Shown: piece after piece, positions 8,468-17,089 of the stretch
Layout of the letters: every line of letters starts with the position of its first letter
Numbering within the stretch: the first letter of the stretch is position 1
Assembly (NCBI GenBank): GCA_965232455.1
Contig: OZ246981.1
Span: forward strand, 2,914,001 to 2,978,000
Source of the DNA: JBFGFX01 sp965232455
Lineage (GTDB): Bacteria > Pseudomonadota > Gammaproteobacteria > Steroidobacterales > Woeseiaceae
DNA: 64,000 nucleotides
Reading direction: 5' to 3'
The notes under the pieces: model-generated
Told to the model about the DNA's origin: nothing
Seen by the model: the letters and a program-made list of their open reading frames with translations, nothing else
Databases searched by the model: none
Translations under genes and position numbers: made by a program

Positions 8468-9298
8468 ATGGCCAACACGACCCGCATCCGCAAGAGTTAT
8501 ACCGACGGCAAATACGGCCAGCTGCACTGCCGCGGCGTCTACCCCGAGAACGCCGCGAGGCCGCCGGTCGTTTGCCTGCACATGAGCCCCAAGTCCGGAC
8601 GTATCTATCATGAACTCCTGCCCTGCCTCGCCGAGCAGAGAGCCGCGATTGCGCCGGATTACCCGGGCCACGGCGAGTCGGACCTGCCACCCGCGAAACC
8701 GCACGTTACCGTGGAGGACTTTGCCGAAACGACCTGGCAGGTCATCGACGACCGCCTCGGTGACGGACCCGTGCATCTGGTCGGTCATCACACGGGGTCG
8801 ATGGTGGCGATCGAAGCCGCGCGCCAGCGCCCGGATCGCGTGCTCGGTATCGTCACGATTGCCGCGCCCGTTTTTACGATCGACGAACTCGCCGCGATGG
8901 AAGACTATTTCCGGCCGATCCCGATCGACGAGGAAGGCACGCGCTTTCGCATCATGTGGGAACGCATCATTTACCATCGCGGTCCGGGCATGACGCTCGA
9001 AATGGCCGCCGATTCGATGGCCGAAAACCTGCGCGCCGGCGACGCCTACGAATGGGGCCACGAAGCGGCGTTTGCCTACGCACCGCAATTCGTCGAGAAG
9101 TTCGCAGCCACCGAACAGCCGATACTCGTGATGAACCCGAAAGACGACACGTACGAGCAGACGCAGCGTATCGACCCGCACATCAAAAACGGCAAGCGCA
9201 TCGACTATCCCGACTGGGCGCACGGCTTCCTGAACGCGTATCCGCAGGCGGCCGCAAGAGAAATGCTCGACTTTCTGACGGAGGCGGAAAACACGTGA
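8468..9298 (+). CDS. Alpha/beta hydrolase with His at the nucleophile position
   Basis: 276-residue alpha/beta-hydrolase fold. The strand-turn VVCLHMSP (oxyanion region) is near residues 34-41, APDYPGHGESDLP at 62-74, and the nucleophile elbow reads VHLVGHHTGSMVA at 102-114. The G-x-S-x-G pattern is here G106-H-H108-T-G110, so the expected Ser is His108. A late acid is plausible in NPKDDTYEQ, and a catalytic-type His is in DWAHGFLNAYP. The ATG is one base after the stop of the small gene, and the end overlaps the aldehyde dehydrogenase start. The paralogue at 24003 has the same His substitution. It may be a lyase, a decarboxylase or a hydrolase with an altered mechanism. Confidence 0.85.
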   Translation: MANTTRIRKSYTDGKYGQLHCRGVYPENAARPPVVCLHMSPKSGRIYHELLPCLAEQRAAIAPDYPGHGESDLPPAKPHVTVEDFAETTWQVIDDRLGDGPVHLVGHHTGSMVAIEAARQRPDRVLGIVTIAAPVFTIDELAAMEDYFRPIPIDEEGTRFRIMWERIIYHRGPGMTLEMAADSMAENLRAGDAYEWGHEAAFAYAPQFVEKFAATEQPILVMNPKDDTYEQTQRIDPHIKNGKRIDYPDWAHGFLNAYPQAAAREMLDFLTEAENT

Positions 9299-10716
9299 GC
9301 GAGACAATGGCCGTCCGCAACCCTCGCACCGGGAAGGCGGACTACGAAATCCGACCGGCCACCGGTGAGCAACTCGCGGCCGTTGCCGCCGATCTGCGGC
9401 GCGCGCAGCCGGCCTGGCGCAACGTCGGGCTGGATGCCCGTATTGCCGTGCTCGAGCGCTTCAAAACGGCGCTGGGCGAACACGCCGAGGCCATCGTCTC
9501 CGCGCTCAGCGCGGACACCGGCCGGCACGCCATCGCGCGCCAGGAACTCGAAGGGCTCGGGCGCAGCATCGACCGCTGGTGCGCCGAGGCCCCGCGAATC
9601 GTGCGGGAAGATGAGCGGCCCTCCGTCACGCTGCCGCAGGTCGCAATCCGGCAGCGGCACGAGCCCTACCCGTTGGTCGGCGCCATCAGCCCGTGGAATT
9701 TTCCGCTGCTTCTGTCCTTCATCGACGCCACGCCGGCGCTGCTGGCGGGCTGTGCGGTAATCATCAAACCGAGCGAGGTAACGCCGCGCTTCGCGGCGCC
9801 GGTCGCCGAGGCCGTTGCCCGGATTCCGGAGCTGCACGCGGTGTTGAGATTCGCGGTTGGCGACGGCCCGACGGGTGCGGCGCTGATCGAGCATGTCGAC
9901 GCAGTCGCGTTTACCGGCAGCGTCGCCACGGGCCGCAAGGTGGCGGCCGCCGCCGCCGCGGCGTTCATTCCGGCGTTTCTCGAACTGGGCGGAAAGGATC
10001 CCGCAATCGTTCTCGAAGACTCGGACCTGGAGCGCGCGGCAACCGCCATCCTGCGTGCATCGGTTGCCGCGACCGGTCAGGCCTGCCAATCGTTGGAGCG
10101 CGTTTACGTACACCGCAGTCAGCACGACGAGTTCGTAACGCTGCTGAGCAAGAAAGCGGCGAACACCAAACTGAGCCATCCCGATCCGCATCGCGGCATC
10201 ATCGGCCCTCTGATATTCGCGCGGCAAGCCGACATCATCGGCTCGCATCTGCAGGACGCGGTCGACAAGGGCGCACGCATCGAAACCGGCGGGGAGATCA
10301 AGAAGCTCGACGGTGGGCTGTGGATCGAGCCGACCGTGCTGAGCAACGTCGATCACGGCATGCGCGTCATGCGGGAGGAAACGTTCGGCCCGATCATGCC
10401 GGTCATGGCCTTCGACACCGAGGACGACGCCGTGCGCCTGGCCAACGACAGCGACTACGGTCTGTCGGCCGCCGTGTTCGGGCCGACCGAGGCGGACGCG
10501 CTGCGCGTCGCCGAACGCATCGACGCGGGAGGGATCAGCGTCAACGACGCCGGCCTGACGACGATGATTTTCGAGGCGCAGAAAAGCGCCTTTCATCAAT
10601 CCGGCATGGGGCCGTCGCGCATGGGCGCCAGCGGCATGCTGCGGTTCTTCCGCCAGAAGGCGCTGTTTCTGAATCGCGGAGACGTCATGCCGATCGATGT
10701 CCTGGCGGAACGCTAG
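9295..10716 (+). CDS. NAD(P)-dependent aldehyde dehydrogenase
   Basis: 473 residues when started at GTG 9295, which follows GGAGGCGG and overlaps the hydrolase stop; an ATG four codons later is the alternative. Family landmarks are all present: SPWNFPLLLSFIDATPALLAG, the NAD-binding FTGSVATGRKV, the general base Glu in LELGGKDPAIV, the catalytic Cys in TGQACQSLERV, and ETFGPIMPVM near the C-terminus. It oxidises an aldehyde to the acid in the cytoplasm, probably a product of the preceding hydrolase or of the amine oxidase. Confidence 0.93.
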   Translation: MSETMAVRNPRTGKADYEIRPATGEQLAAVAADLRRAQPAWRNVGLDARIAVLERFKTALGEHAEAIVSALSADTGRHAIARQELEGLGRSIDRWCAEAPRIVREDERPSVTLPQVAIRQRHEPYPLVGAISPWNFPLLLSFIDATPALLAGCAVIIKPSEVTPRFAAPVAEAVARIPELHAVLRFAVGDGPTGAALIEHVDAVAFTGSVATGRKVAAAAAAAFIPAFLELGGKDPAIVLEDSDLERAATAILRASVAATGQACQSLERVYVHRSQHDEFVTLLSKKAANTKLSHPDPHRGIIGPLIFARQADIIGSHLQDAVDKGARIETGGEIKKLDGGLWIEPTVLSNVDHGMRVMREETFGPIMPVMAFDTEDDAVRLANDSDYGLSAAVFGPTEADALRVAERIDAGGISVNDAGLTTMIFEAQKSAFHQSGMGPSRMGASGMLRFFRQKALFLNRGDVMPIDVLAER

Positions 10717-10868
10717 GCGCCCGACGCCCAGCGCAGACGCGCCACGAAGAACGCCCCCCAAGCCGCTCGCGGCGGCGCACGATCGTTCGACGCCGCTGAG
10801 CGGCCCGCCTGTTGCCTGAACGCAACCACGACCGAACGCGCGGCCGCGACCGCTGGACTTGTACTTTT

Positions 10869-10892
10869 GATATATGTATATAACAATATAAT
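10869..10892. promoter_or_regulatory. Island operator, double (three TATA cores 8 bases apart)
   Basis: GATATA-TGTA-TATAAC at 10869-10884 overlaps a second register TATATA-ACAA-TATAAT ending at 10892, giving three TATA cores in exact 8-base phase. It lies 82 bases before the start of the TonB receptor at 10974. Confidence 0.55.
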
Positions 10893-10973
10893 TAAGAGCG
10901 ACGGTCGGCAGGTCGCCAGGCGTCCTCTTCCGGCCGAAATAACTAGATCAAAAGCACTCCCGGGAGACCCATC

Positions 10974-13472
10974 ATGGCATTCAGTGGCAATACCGTTACA
11001 GGCGGACTGCTCGCAATATCGCTCGCGGCAATCGCGGTAACCGGCACCAGCGGAAAAGTGTATGCGCAAGACAACAGCGCGCTGACGCTCGAGGAAATCA
11101 TCGTTACCGCGCGCAAGCGGGCAGAGAACATCCAAGAGATCCCGGTGGCGGTGACCGCGATCACGTCGACTCAGATCGACGACCTCGATATTCAGGGCCT
11201 GGCCGAGATCTCGAAGCTGACCGCAGGACTCGTGTTTGACGACGAATTCGGCCGCGGGTCGGATCGTCCGGTCATTCGCGGCCAGGCCAACATCCTCGGC
11301 GACTCCGGCGTCTCCTATTTCATCGACGGGGTGTACATCAACGGCTCGATCGCCGACTACGATCTGAACGACATCGAACGGATCGAAGTCGTCAAGGGGC
11401 CGCAAAGCGCGCTTTACGGCCGTAACACCTATTCGGGCGCCATCAACATCGTCACGAAATCGCCCGGCGACGCGTTTTCCAGCGACGTACGATTCAGCGT
11501 AACCGACGACGGCGAAGAGGAAATCAGCGCGTCGGTACGCGGCCCGATCGTCGCGGATACGCTGGCGGGCGGCCTGACGATCCGCCGATTCGAGCTGGAC
11601 GGGCCCTGGACCAACGAATTCGACGGTTCGGACATCGGCTTCCAGGAATCGGAGTCCGTCTCTGGCGTTTTGCAGTACACGCCGACGGATCGCCTCGACG
11701 TCCGGCTGCGCGCTTATTACAACGAGCGCGACGACGGGCAGCCGGCGCTGTTCCACCAGTCCGCGTCGGAGAACAACTGCCTGGAGGACAACGGCAATCT
11801 CTACGCCGGCCTGGGCCGGTATTTCTGCGGCCGCGTGCGTCCCGGGGAAATCAATACGGACTACACGGTGTCCGCACCGGACACGCGCGAAGAAGTGCAG
11901 TCACTTCAGACCAGTCTGTCCATCGGCTACGAAATCAACGATGCGTGGAGCTTGACGTCGATCACGGGCTACAACGATCGCGACGACGTCCAGGTCACCG
12001 ACGGCGACTACCAGCCGACCTCCTTCCAGATCGCGAACTTCACGCCGGAGCTCAGGATGCCTCCGTTTCCCGCGCCGGGCGGCCGCGCCTTTTTCGGGTC
12101 GACGGTCGACTTCACGTTCGCGAACTGGACGCAGTACGACGACTTCTCGCAGGAACTGCGTTTCGAGTACGAGGGTGATCGGGTTTCCGGCCTGTTCGGC
12201 GCCTATTACCTCGACGCATCCACCAACAGCCGCGATATCCGAGAGATACCGCCGAACGCCGCCGCGATACGCGGCGCGAACCTCGGCGCCGAACTCGGCC
12301 GGATGGCGCCGGTCTGCGCCGAGATTCCGGGCTGCTTCTTCGTCATTCCCCTGGTGGGCGACATCGTCGTCCCCAGAGACCGCAACGACAGCGAACTCGA
12401 AAACGTCGCGGTTTACGGCCTGGTGGATTTCGACCTGTCGGACACGCTGAGCGTGACGCTCGAGGGCCGCTACCAGGAAGAGGAGATTTCTCGGGTCGCT
12501 ATCGTGCAAAATCTCGGCGAGGAGGCCGATCCGCCGGTGATCTCCAGCGAGACGTTCGACTCGTTCAGCCCGCGCGCGACCTTGCAATGGACGATCAGCG
12601 ACAGCAGCATGGCTTACGGCGTTGTCGGCACGGGCACCAAGCCCGGCGGTTTCAACGGCACCGTGGCCATCGAGGAAGGCGTGCTCTCGTTCGACGAGGA
12701 AGACATCGTATCGTTCGAGGTCGGCTCCAAGAACGTGTTTGCCGACGGCCAGCTCGTCGCGAACTTCGCGGCGTTTTTCAACCAGATCGAGGGTTACCAG
12801 CTGACCCAGAACGTGCGCTCCGAAGACAATACGAACACCGTGTCCGCAACGGTCAACGCCGGCGACGCGGACGTGTTCGGTTTCGAGGCGGAGCTGACCG
12901 CGCGGCCCGAGGCGGTCGAAGGGCTGACGATCACGCTCAACTATGCGTACACCGATGCCGAGTTCATCGAAGGCCGGGACGAGAATCAGGGTGTGCTCAA
13001 CGACGCCGCGGACAACGGTTTGATCGATTGTTCAATCGGCGACGAGTTTCCGGACGACCCGAACGACCCCACCGGAAGCTGCAACGCTTCGCTGTTCGGC
13101 TCCATTGAAGGCAATCGGATCCCGCGCACCGCCGAGCACCAGCTGTTTACCGACATCGACCTCCGCCGCCCGCTGGGCGCAGGCGACTGGGAGTGGTTCA
13201 TCGGCGCCAACCTGTCTTACGAATCGAGCAAGTTCGCGCAGGTGCATAACCTGGCCGAAACCGGCGACGCCACGATCGTCAATGCGCGCCTGGGTTTCTC
13301 CAACGACAGGGTCGCGGTCAACCTCTGGGGCAAGAACCTGACCGACGAGGACTCGACGCCGCTGGTTCTGCGTTACGCCGACGGCGCCGACAGCTTCAAA
13401 CGCTCGTTCGTCGGCACGCTTCGCCGCGAAACGCACTACGGCGTGACGGTGTCCGTCAACTTCGGCGACTGA
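10974..13472 (+). CDS. TonB-dependent outer-membrane receptor
   Basis: Complete 832-residue receptor. The signal peptide ends near VYA at 29-31, then LEEIIVTARKRAENIQEIPV leads into the plug: ISKLTAGLV, RPVIRGQANI, SYFIDGVYI, and DIERIEVVKGPQSALYGRN. The rest is barrel strands, ending in THYGVTVSVNF with the C-terminal Phe near the end typical of outer-membrane proteins. The ATG follows a GGGAGA ribosome site. It stands alone between its own operator and a terminator. It shares only the family pattern with the receptor at 1-654, so the two may import different forms of the substrate. Confidence 0.95.
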   Translation: MAFSGNTVTGGLLAISLAAIAVTGTSGKVYAQDNSALTLEEIIVTARKRAENIQEIPVAVTAITSTQIDDLDIQGLAEISKLTAGLVFDDEFGRGSDRPVIRGQANILGDSGVSYFIDGVYINGSIADYDLNDIERIEVVKGPQSALYGRNTYSGAINIVTKSPGDAFSSDVRFSVTDDGEEEISASVRGPIVADTLAGGLTIRRFELDGPWTNEFDGSDIGFQESESVSGVLQYTPTDRLDVRLRAYYNERDDGQPALFHQSASENNCLEDNGNLYAGLGRYFCGRVRPGEINTDYTVSAPDTREEVQSLQTSLSIGYEINDAWSLTSITGYNDRDDVQVTDGDYQPTSFQIANFTPELRMPPFPAPGGRAFFGSTVDFTFANWTQYDDFSQELRFEYEGDRVSGLFGAYYLDASTNSRDIREIPPNAAAIRGANLGAELGRMAPVCAEIPGCFFVIPLVGDIVVPRDRNDSELENVAVYGLVDFDLSDTLSVTLEGRYQEEEISRVAIVQNLGEEADPPVISSETFDSFSPRATLQWTISDSSMAYGVVGTGTKPGGFNGTVAIEEGVLSFDEEDIVSFEVGSKNVFADGQLVANFAAFFNQIEGYQLTQNVRSEDNTNTVSATVNAGDADVFGFEAELTARPEAVEGLTITLNYAYTDAEFIEGRDENQGVLNDAADNGLIDCSIGDEFPDDPNDPTGSCNASLFGSIEGNRIPRTAEHQLFTDIDLRRPLGAGDWEWFIGANLSYESSKFAQVHNLAETGDATIVNARLGFSNDRVAVNLWGKNLTDEDSTPLVLRYADGADSFKRSFVGTLRRETHYGVTVSVNFGD

Positions 13473-13506
13473 CACCTCGGATCGACGGTCGAGACCGGTG
13501 TCCATC

Positions 13507-13537
13507 AAAGGCGGAGATGCGAGTCTCCGCCTTTTTT
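13507..13537. terminator. Rho-independent terminator, bidirectional
   Basis: The stem AAAGGCGGAGA / TCTCCGCCTTT with a 5-6 base loop is followed by a T run. It ends the TonB receptor transcript on the plus strand. The A run on the other side lets it also serve the minus-strand gene whose stop codon is at 13536-13538. Confidence 0.88.
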
Positions 13538-14501
13538 ATGGTGTGTGGGTGCAGCTACCCTGCATCCAGCGAAGATTCAATCCGATGCGTTCGGCCGTCG
13601 GTTCGGCCCAGGCATAGGACACGGCCCGGTCGGCGGTTTCCCGATAGGCGTACAACACCAGCGACGGCCGGTTGTTGCCGTAGGGCCATTCGACGTTACG
13701 CAGCTTGATGCCGATTCTCTTGGGCGCCTCCTCTTCGGTTTCTATCCAGACGAAGCCGCCCTGATCGTAAATTTCGAGGCCTTGTTTGAAGGTCCAGTCC
13801 TCGTCCGCCTGCTGAACGGCAACCCAACACTCGAAGCGCCGCGCCTTGCGGTTCTTGTGGGGGACGCCCGCCTTGTGGCCGAACACGTAGTTACCGTCTT
13901 CGTCCTCGGCGCGATCGCTGATCCACAGTTCCGATTCGGTCAACACCAGATCGTCGTCTATGACGATGCGTTTGCCGCTTCTCTGCGAATGAAACGAACA
14001 GGCGCCGTCGTGCATGTAACCCACGAACTGGTTCGCCTGACGCTTCCAATACACCTCGCAGCCCGGCCGGATGACCGTGTCGTCGAGCGTCAAGCCGGAC
14101 AGCTTGCCCGGATCCAGGTGCGCGTCCACCAACGCTTCCGTGTTCTTCGGGGCGTGGATGGTCAGCCGCACCGCATTTTCGTCGTAGTCCGGTGTAAACA
14201 CGTAGAGCCGCTGCCGGTATATCTGCTCCGGGTCGTCGTTCAGATGCTGCTGCACGTAGAGCACGTTGTCACCGAACGCGGGCAATTCGACTTTCTTGAA
14301 AACATGGTGGATACGTTCGTGGCGCAGATCCTCGGCGACTTCCAGCTCTTCCTCGAAGTAGACCTGCTCCTGATTGTCGTAGACACCGGGAAACCAATCC
14401 ATCAAAACGCGAAAATCCTTGTCGAGAATAGCCGCGTCGTCCGCCGTGGCGGAGCCGGGAGCAAGCGCGACCAGGACCGCACCCAGTATTCGCTTTCGCA
14501 T
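13536..14501 (-). CDS. Exported CpcT/CpeT-like (DUF1001) protein
   Basis: 321 residues. The ATG at 14501 follows AGGAGA; the longer frame runs back into the nitrilase gene and is not used. A signal peptide (MRKRILGAVLVALAPGSATA) precedes LMDWFPGVYDNQEQVYFEEE, which matches the 'L..W..G.y.N..Q' opening of the CpcT/CpeT lyase family. It continues with VFKKVELPAFGDNVLYVQQ and YRQRLYVFTPDYDENAVRL, as in that family. Cyanobacterial members attach bilins to phycobiliproteins; proteobacterial members are uncharacterised. The calycin-like barrel could bind a hydrophobic ligand in the periplasm. It is the third gene of a minus operon (sugar-symporter-like carrier, nitrilase fold, this). Confidence 0.75.
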   Translation of the reverse strand: MRKRILGAVLVALAPGSATADDAAILDKDFRVLMDWFPGVYDNQEQVYFEEELEVAEDLRHERIHHVFKKVELPAFGDNVLYVQQHLNDDPEQIYRQRLYVFTPDYDENAVRLTIHAPKNTEALVDAHLDPGKLSGLTLDDTVIRPGCEVYWKRQANQFVGYMHDGACSFHSQRSGKRIVIDDDLVLTESELWISDRAEDEDGNYVFGHKAGVPHKNRKARRFECWVAVQQADEDWTFKQGLEIYDQGGFVWIETEEEAPKRIGIKLRNVEWPYGNNRPSLVLYAYRETADRAVSYAWAEPTAERIGLNLRWMQGSCTHTP

Positions 14502-14517
14502 AGTCTTCTCCTGTGCG

Positions 14518-15657
14518 CTATTTCCAGCGCGATTTGTCCTCAAGGTAACGCCTCGCGTCGTCCAGATCCGTGGGCTGATAGTCGACAAAAAGGTTCGGGC
14601 CGTAGGGATTGCGATAGGCCTCCAGCACGGGCATGTAGAGCTCGCTGTGCATCGTCGGCTGCCGGTTGCGCCGCCGGTACTGGGCAATCGGAATAGTCGC
14701 CGCCACCATTTGCTCGAACGCGTTGTCCGCCTGAGCCAGGACTCTGCCGCGCGGATCGTAAATTGTCGAGCCGCCTCCGCCCGCGTTGTCATAAAACCCG
14801 GGATTATCGGGGGACACGGCGTTGTTGCAAACGGCCGTGTACACGCCGTTGTACATCGACGTCGCCTGCATGTCCTCCGGGGTGAAACCGCCGGTTGCGG
14901 TGCGTAACACGATTTCGGCTCCCTTGATCGCAAACGCCCGAAAAATCTCCGGCTCACGCTGGACCGAAGACGTGGCGATGTTGCCGTAGGGGGTTCGCGT
15001 CACCGGCAAAACCGCGTCCGCCCCGTACATCTCGACGTATTCGTCGAGGACGTCGTAAATCGAGGTCGTAAAAAGCTCCACACCCGGGAACGCGCCCTTG
15101 ATGTTGCGCGCTTTCCAGTGCTTGTCGACGATCTCGCCGTCGGGACCGATCACGGTCGTGATGCTCAGCACGTGGTTCGGCCAGTTCTGGTCTCTCGCGT
15201 AGGAGCCGAAGACGACATAACATCCGTGTTCGCGCGCTTTCTTGCCGATCTCCTCGGTCTCTTCGCCGGGAATCTCCAGCGCAAACTTCAGGATCTCCTG
15301 CCGGGTCCATGTGTTCCAGCCGGTGACCGGGAATTCGTGAAAAAACAGAATGTCCGCCGAATTGACGAAATGGAACGCGTTGTCGATGAGTTCCAGCATG
15401 TGTGCGAGATTCGCGCGGATATCCTGCCGGTGATTCGAGACCCGGACGCCACGGACACGCGACTGCACCACGCCCAGCCGCACGCTGTCCTTGGCGAGGT
15501 CCACGGCCGCATAACGGCCGTTCTCACCCACCGATATTTCGTCGGGGCCCTTGCCCATCGCGGCGCGAGCAGTCGTTGCCCCCAAACCGGCGGCGCCCAG
15601 TCCGGCGGCGCCCGCGAGCGCGGCCGATTTCAGAAAATCGCGGCGATTCCTCTTCAT
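14518..15657 (-). CDS. Tat-exported nitrilase-fold protein lacking the catalytic Cys
   Basis: 379 residues starting MKRNRRDFLKSAALAG, a twin-arginine signal. The nitrilase superfamily core follows. The general base Glu is E108 in FFHEFPVTGW. The Lys is K182 in GEIVDKHWKARNIKG, which resembles aliphatic amidases. PE and the RA.A.KGAEI helix follow the nucleophile site. At the nucleophile, six residues before the Pro of PE, the residue is Ser230 (GNIATSSVQREPEIFRA) instead of Cys. It sits in the same operon as the GPH-like carrier and the CpcT-like protein. It could be a Ser-dependent hydrolase, or a binding protein that has lost catalysis. Confidence 0.85.
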   Translation of the reverse strand: MKRNRRDFLKSAALAGAAGLGAAGLGATTARAAMGKGPDEISVGENGRYAAVDLAKDSVRLGVVQSRVRGVRVSNHRQDIRANLAHMLELIDNAFHFVNSADILFFHEFPVTGWNTWTRQEILKFALEIPGEETEEIGKKAREHGCYVVFGSYARDQNWPNHVLSITTVIGPDGEIVDKHWKARNIKGAFPGVELFTTSIYDVLDEYVEMYGADAVLPVTRTPYGNIATSSVQREPEIFRAFAIKGAEIVLRTATGGFTPEDMQATSMYNGVYTAVCNNAVSPDNPGFYDNAGGGGSTIYDPRGRVLAQADNAFEQMVAATIPIAQYRRRNRQPTMHSELYMPVLEAYRNPYGPNLFVDYQPTDLDDARRYLEDKSRWK

Positions 15658-15690
15658 CGTAGTCTCCTTTTCACAAACGTGGCGAAACGC

Positions 15691-17025
15691 TCACACCCGC
15701 TGCGCGGTGAGCCGCGACTCGTCGAGCCGATAGCGGTGGATCGCATAGAGGCTCAGTACCATCAGGACGGCCGGGATCACCGCCGCGGTGAGATAAACGC
15801 CCCGCACGGCGTCGGCGGACTGCACGGTGAGCGCGCGATCGAAGCCGGTCGTCGACAGCACGAGGCCCAGAATCTGCGCGCCGACGCCGGACGTGATTTT
15901 TTCGACGAGACTGTACGTGCCCGCAAAGAGGCCGTTCTTGCGGACGCCGGTATCGCGAAAATCGCTATCCATCACGTCCTGTAACATGGCGTTGCCCATG
16001 AGCAGCATCCCGCCGGAAACAACGCCCAGGCAGACCGCGCGGGCGGCGATCAGCGCAAACGGCTCCCCATCGTCCGCCAGCAACCAGCTGATGCCGACGG
16101 CGGCGTAGGCGGACGTGGCCACGAAATACCCGAACCGTTTACCCTTCCGCCGAGTCAATTGCGACCAGAACGGCATCGAAAGCGCCCACGCCGCCGTCGT
16201 CACCGCACCGTACGCGCCGAGCATCCGCAGGTCGTAACCGAGCGCATATCGAAAGAAAAAGAACAGGCTGCCCGCGCCCACCGCAAGCGCCAGCAGGTGC
16301 GTAATCTTGATCAGCATCAGTGCGCGAAAATGGCGGTTGCCGGCGATGGTCGCGAGTTGGTCGCGGAACGGCAGGTAGCCGGTCGGATAATGGGGCTCTC
16401 CGGACGCCGTCAAGAAAAAACAGCCGATGAAGCCGGCAAGAACGAGCACCGCCATGATCTTGCCGAGCAGCGCATAACCCTCGACCCCGCCGCCCGCGGC
16501 GCCGACCAGGTAAGGCGCCGCCGCCACCCCGAAAAACGTGCCGGCGGCAATAAAAGCGGATCGATGCGCGACCATGGACGTACGCACATGCGTGTCGTCT
16601 GCGATCTCCGCGGGCATCGACAAATACGGAACGTTGAAGAGTGTATAACCGGTCGTGTACAGGACCAGCGATGCGACGACGTAAAACACCGCGTTCACGT
16701 CGGGCGCGCTGAACAGCATGATCATGGACGGCGGCGTGATGATCGCCGCCGCGAGCAGATACGGCCGCCGGCCGCCCCAGCGGGACCGCGTCCGGTCGGT
16801 GATCCAACCCATCGGCAGGTCGGTCACGACGTCATACAGCTTGGCAAACAGAATGAGAGCGCCCGCAAGCGCGGGCTCGATCCCGACGACAACCGTGAGA
16901 TACGCGAGCAACAGCACGTTGAGCGTATTCAGTATCGTCGACAGACCGAGCGAGCCCAAGCCCCAGCCGAAAACGATTCGATAAGGAAGCGCTGACGCTC
17001 CCGCATTCCCCAAACGCTGCGACAC
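15691..17025 (-). CDS. GPH-family (MFS_2) cation symporter
   Basis: 444 residues when started at GTG 17025. The longer frame to 17103 reads through the double operator at 17047-17070 and would overlap the divergent methyltransferase start, so it is rejected. GPH features are seen: FAKLYDVVTDLPMGWITDRT in the segment 2-3 loop, RSRWGGRRPYLL, YTLFNVPYLSMPAEI and DDTHVRTSMVAHR. GPH carriers usually take up glycosides or oligosaccharides with Na+ or H+, but relatives in catabolic clusters carry other organic molecules. First gene of the minus operon ending with the CpcT-like gene. Confidence 0.82.
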   Translation of the reverse strand: MSQRLGNAGASALPYRIVFGWGLGSLGLSTILNTLNVLLLAYLTVVVGIEPALAGALILFAKLYDVVTDLPMGWITDRTRSRWGGRRPYLLAAAIITPPSMIMLFSAPDVNAVFYVVASLVLYTTGYTLFNVPYLSMPAEIADDTHVRTSMVAHRSAFIAAGTFFGVAAAPYLVGAAGGGVEGYALLGKIMAVLVLAGFIGCFFLTASGEPHYPTGYLPFRDQLATIAGNRHFRALMLIKITHLLALAVGAGSLFFFFRYALGYDLRMLGAYGAVTTAAWALSMPFWSQLTRRKGKRFGYFVATSAYAAVGISWLLADDGEPFALIAARAVCLGVVSGGMLLMGNAMLQDVMDSDFRDTGVRKNGLFAGTYSLVEKITSGVGAQILGLVLSTTGFDRALTVQSADAVRGVYLTAAVIPAVLMVLSLYAIHRYRLDESRLTAQRV

Positions 17026-17046
17026 TATGACGGTGTTCTTATATTT

Positions 17047-17070
17047 GCTATAAGGATATAGCATTATATG
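17047..17070. promoter_or_regulatory. Island operator, two overlapping palindromes
   Basis: GCTATA-AGGA-TATAGC (17047-17062, perfect) overlaps GATATA-GCAT-TATATG (17055-17070) by 8 bases. A further TATA at 17040 adds a partial site. It lies in the 64-base divergent gap between the symporter start (17025, minus) and the methyltransferase (17090, plus). Confidence 0.6.
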
Positions 17071-17089
17071 TAAAGCACCGGGAATTACC

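Noticed and set aside
9205..10761. Long open frame antisense to the aldehyde dehydrogenase
   Set aside because: High GC leaves antisense frames open; the product is Arg/Asp-rich without domain features, and the sense strand is clearly ALDH.
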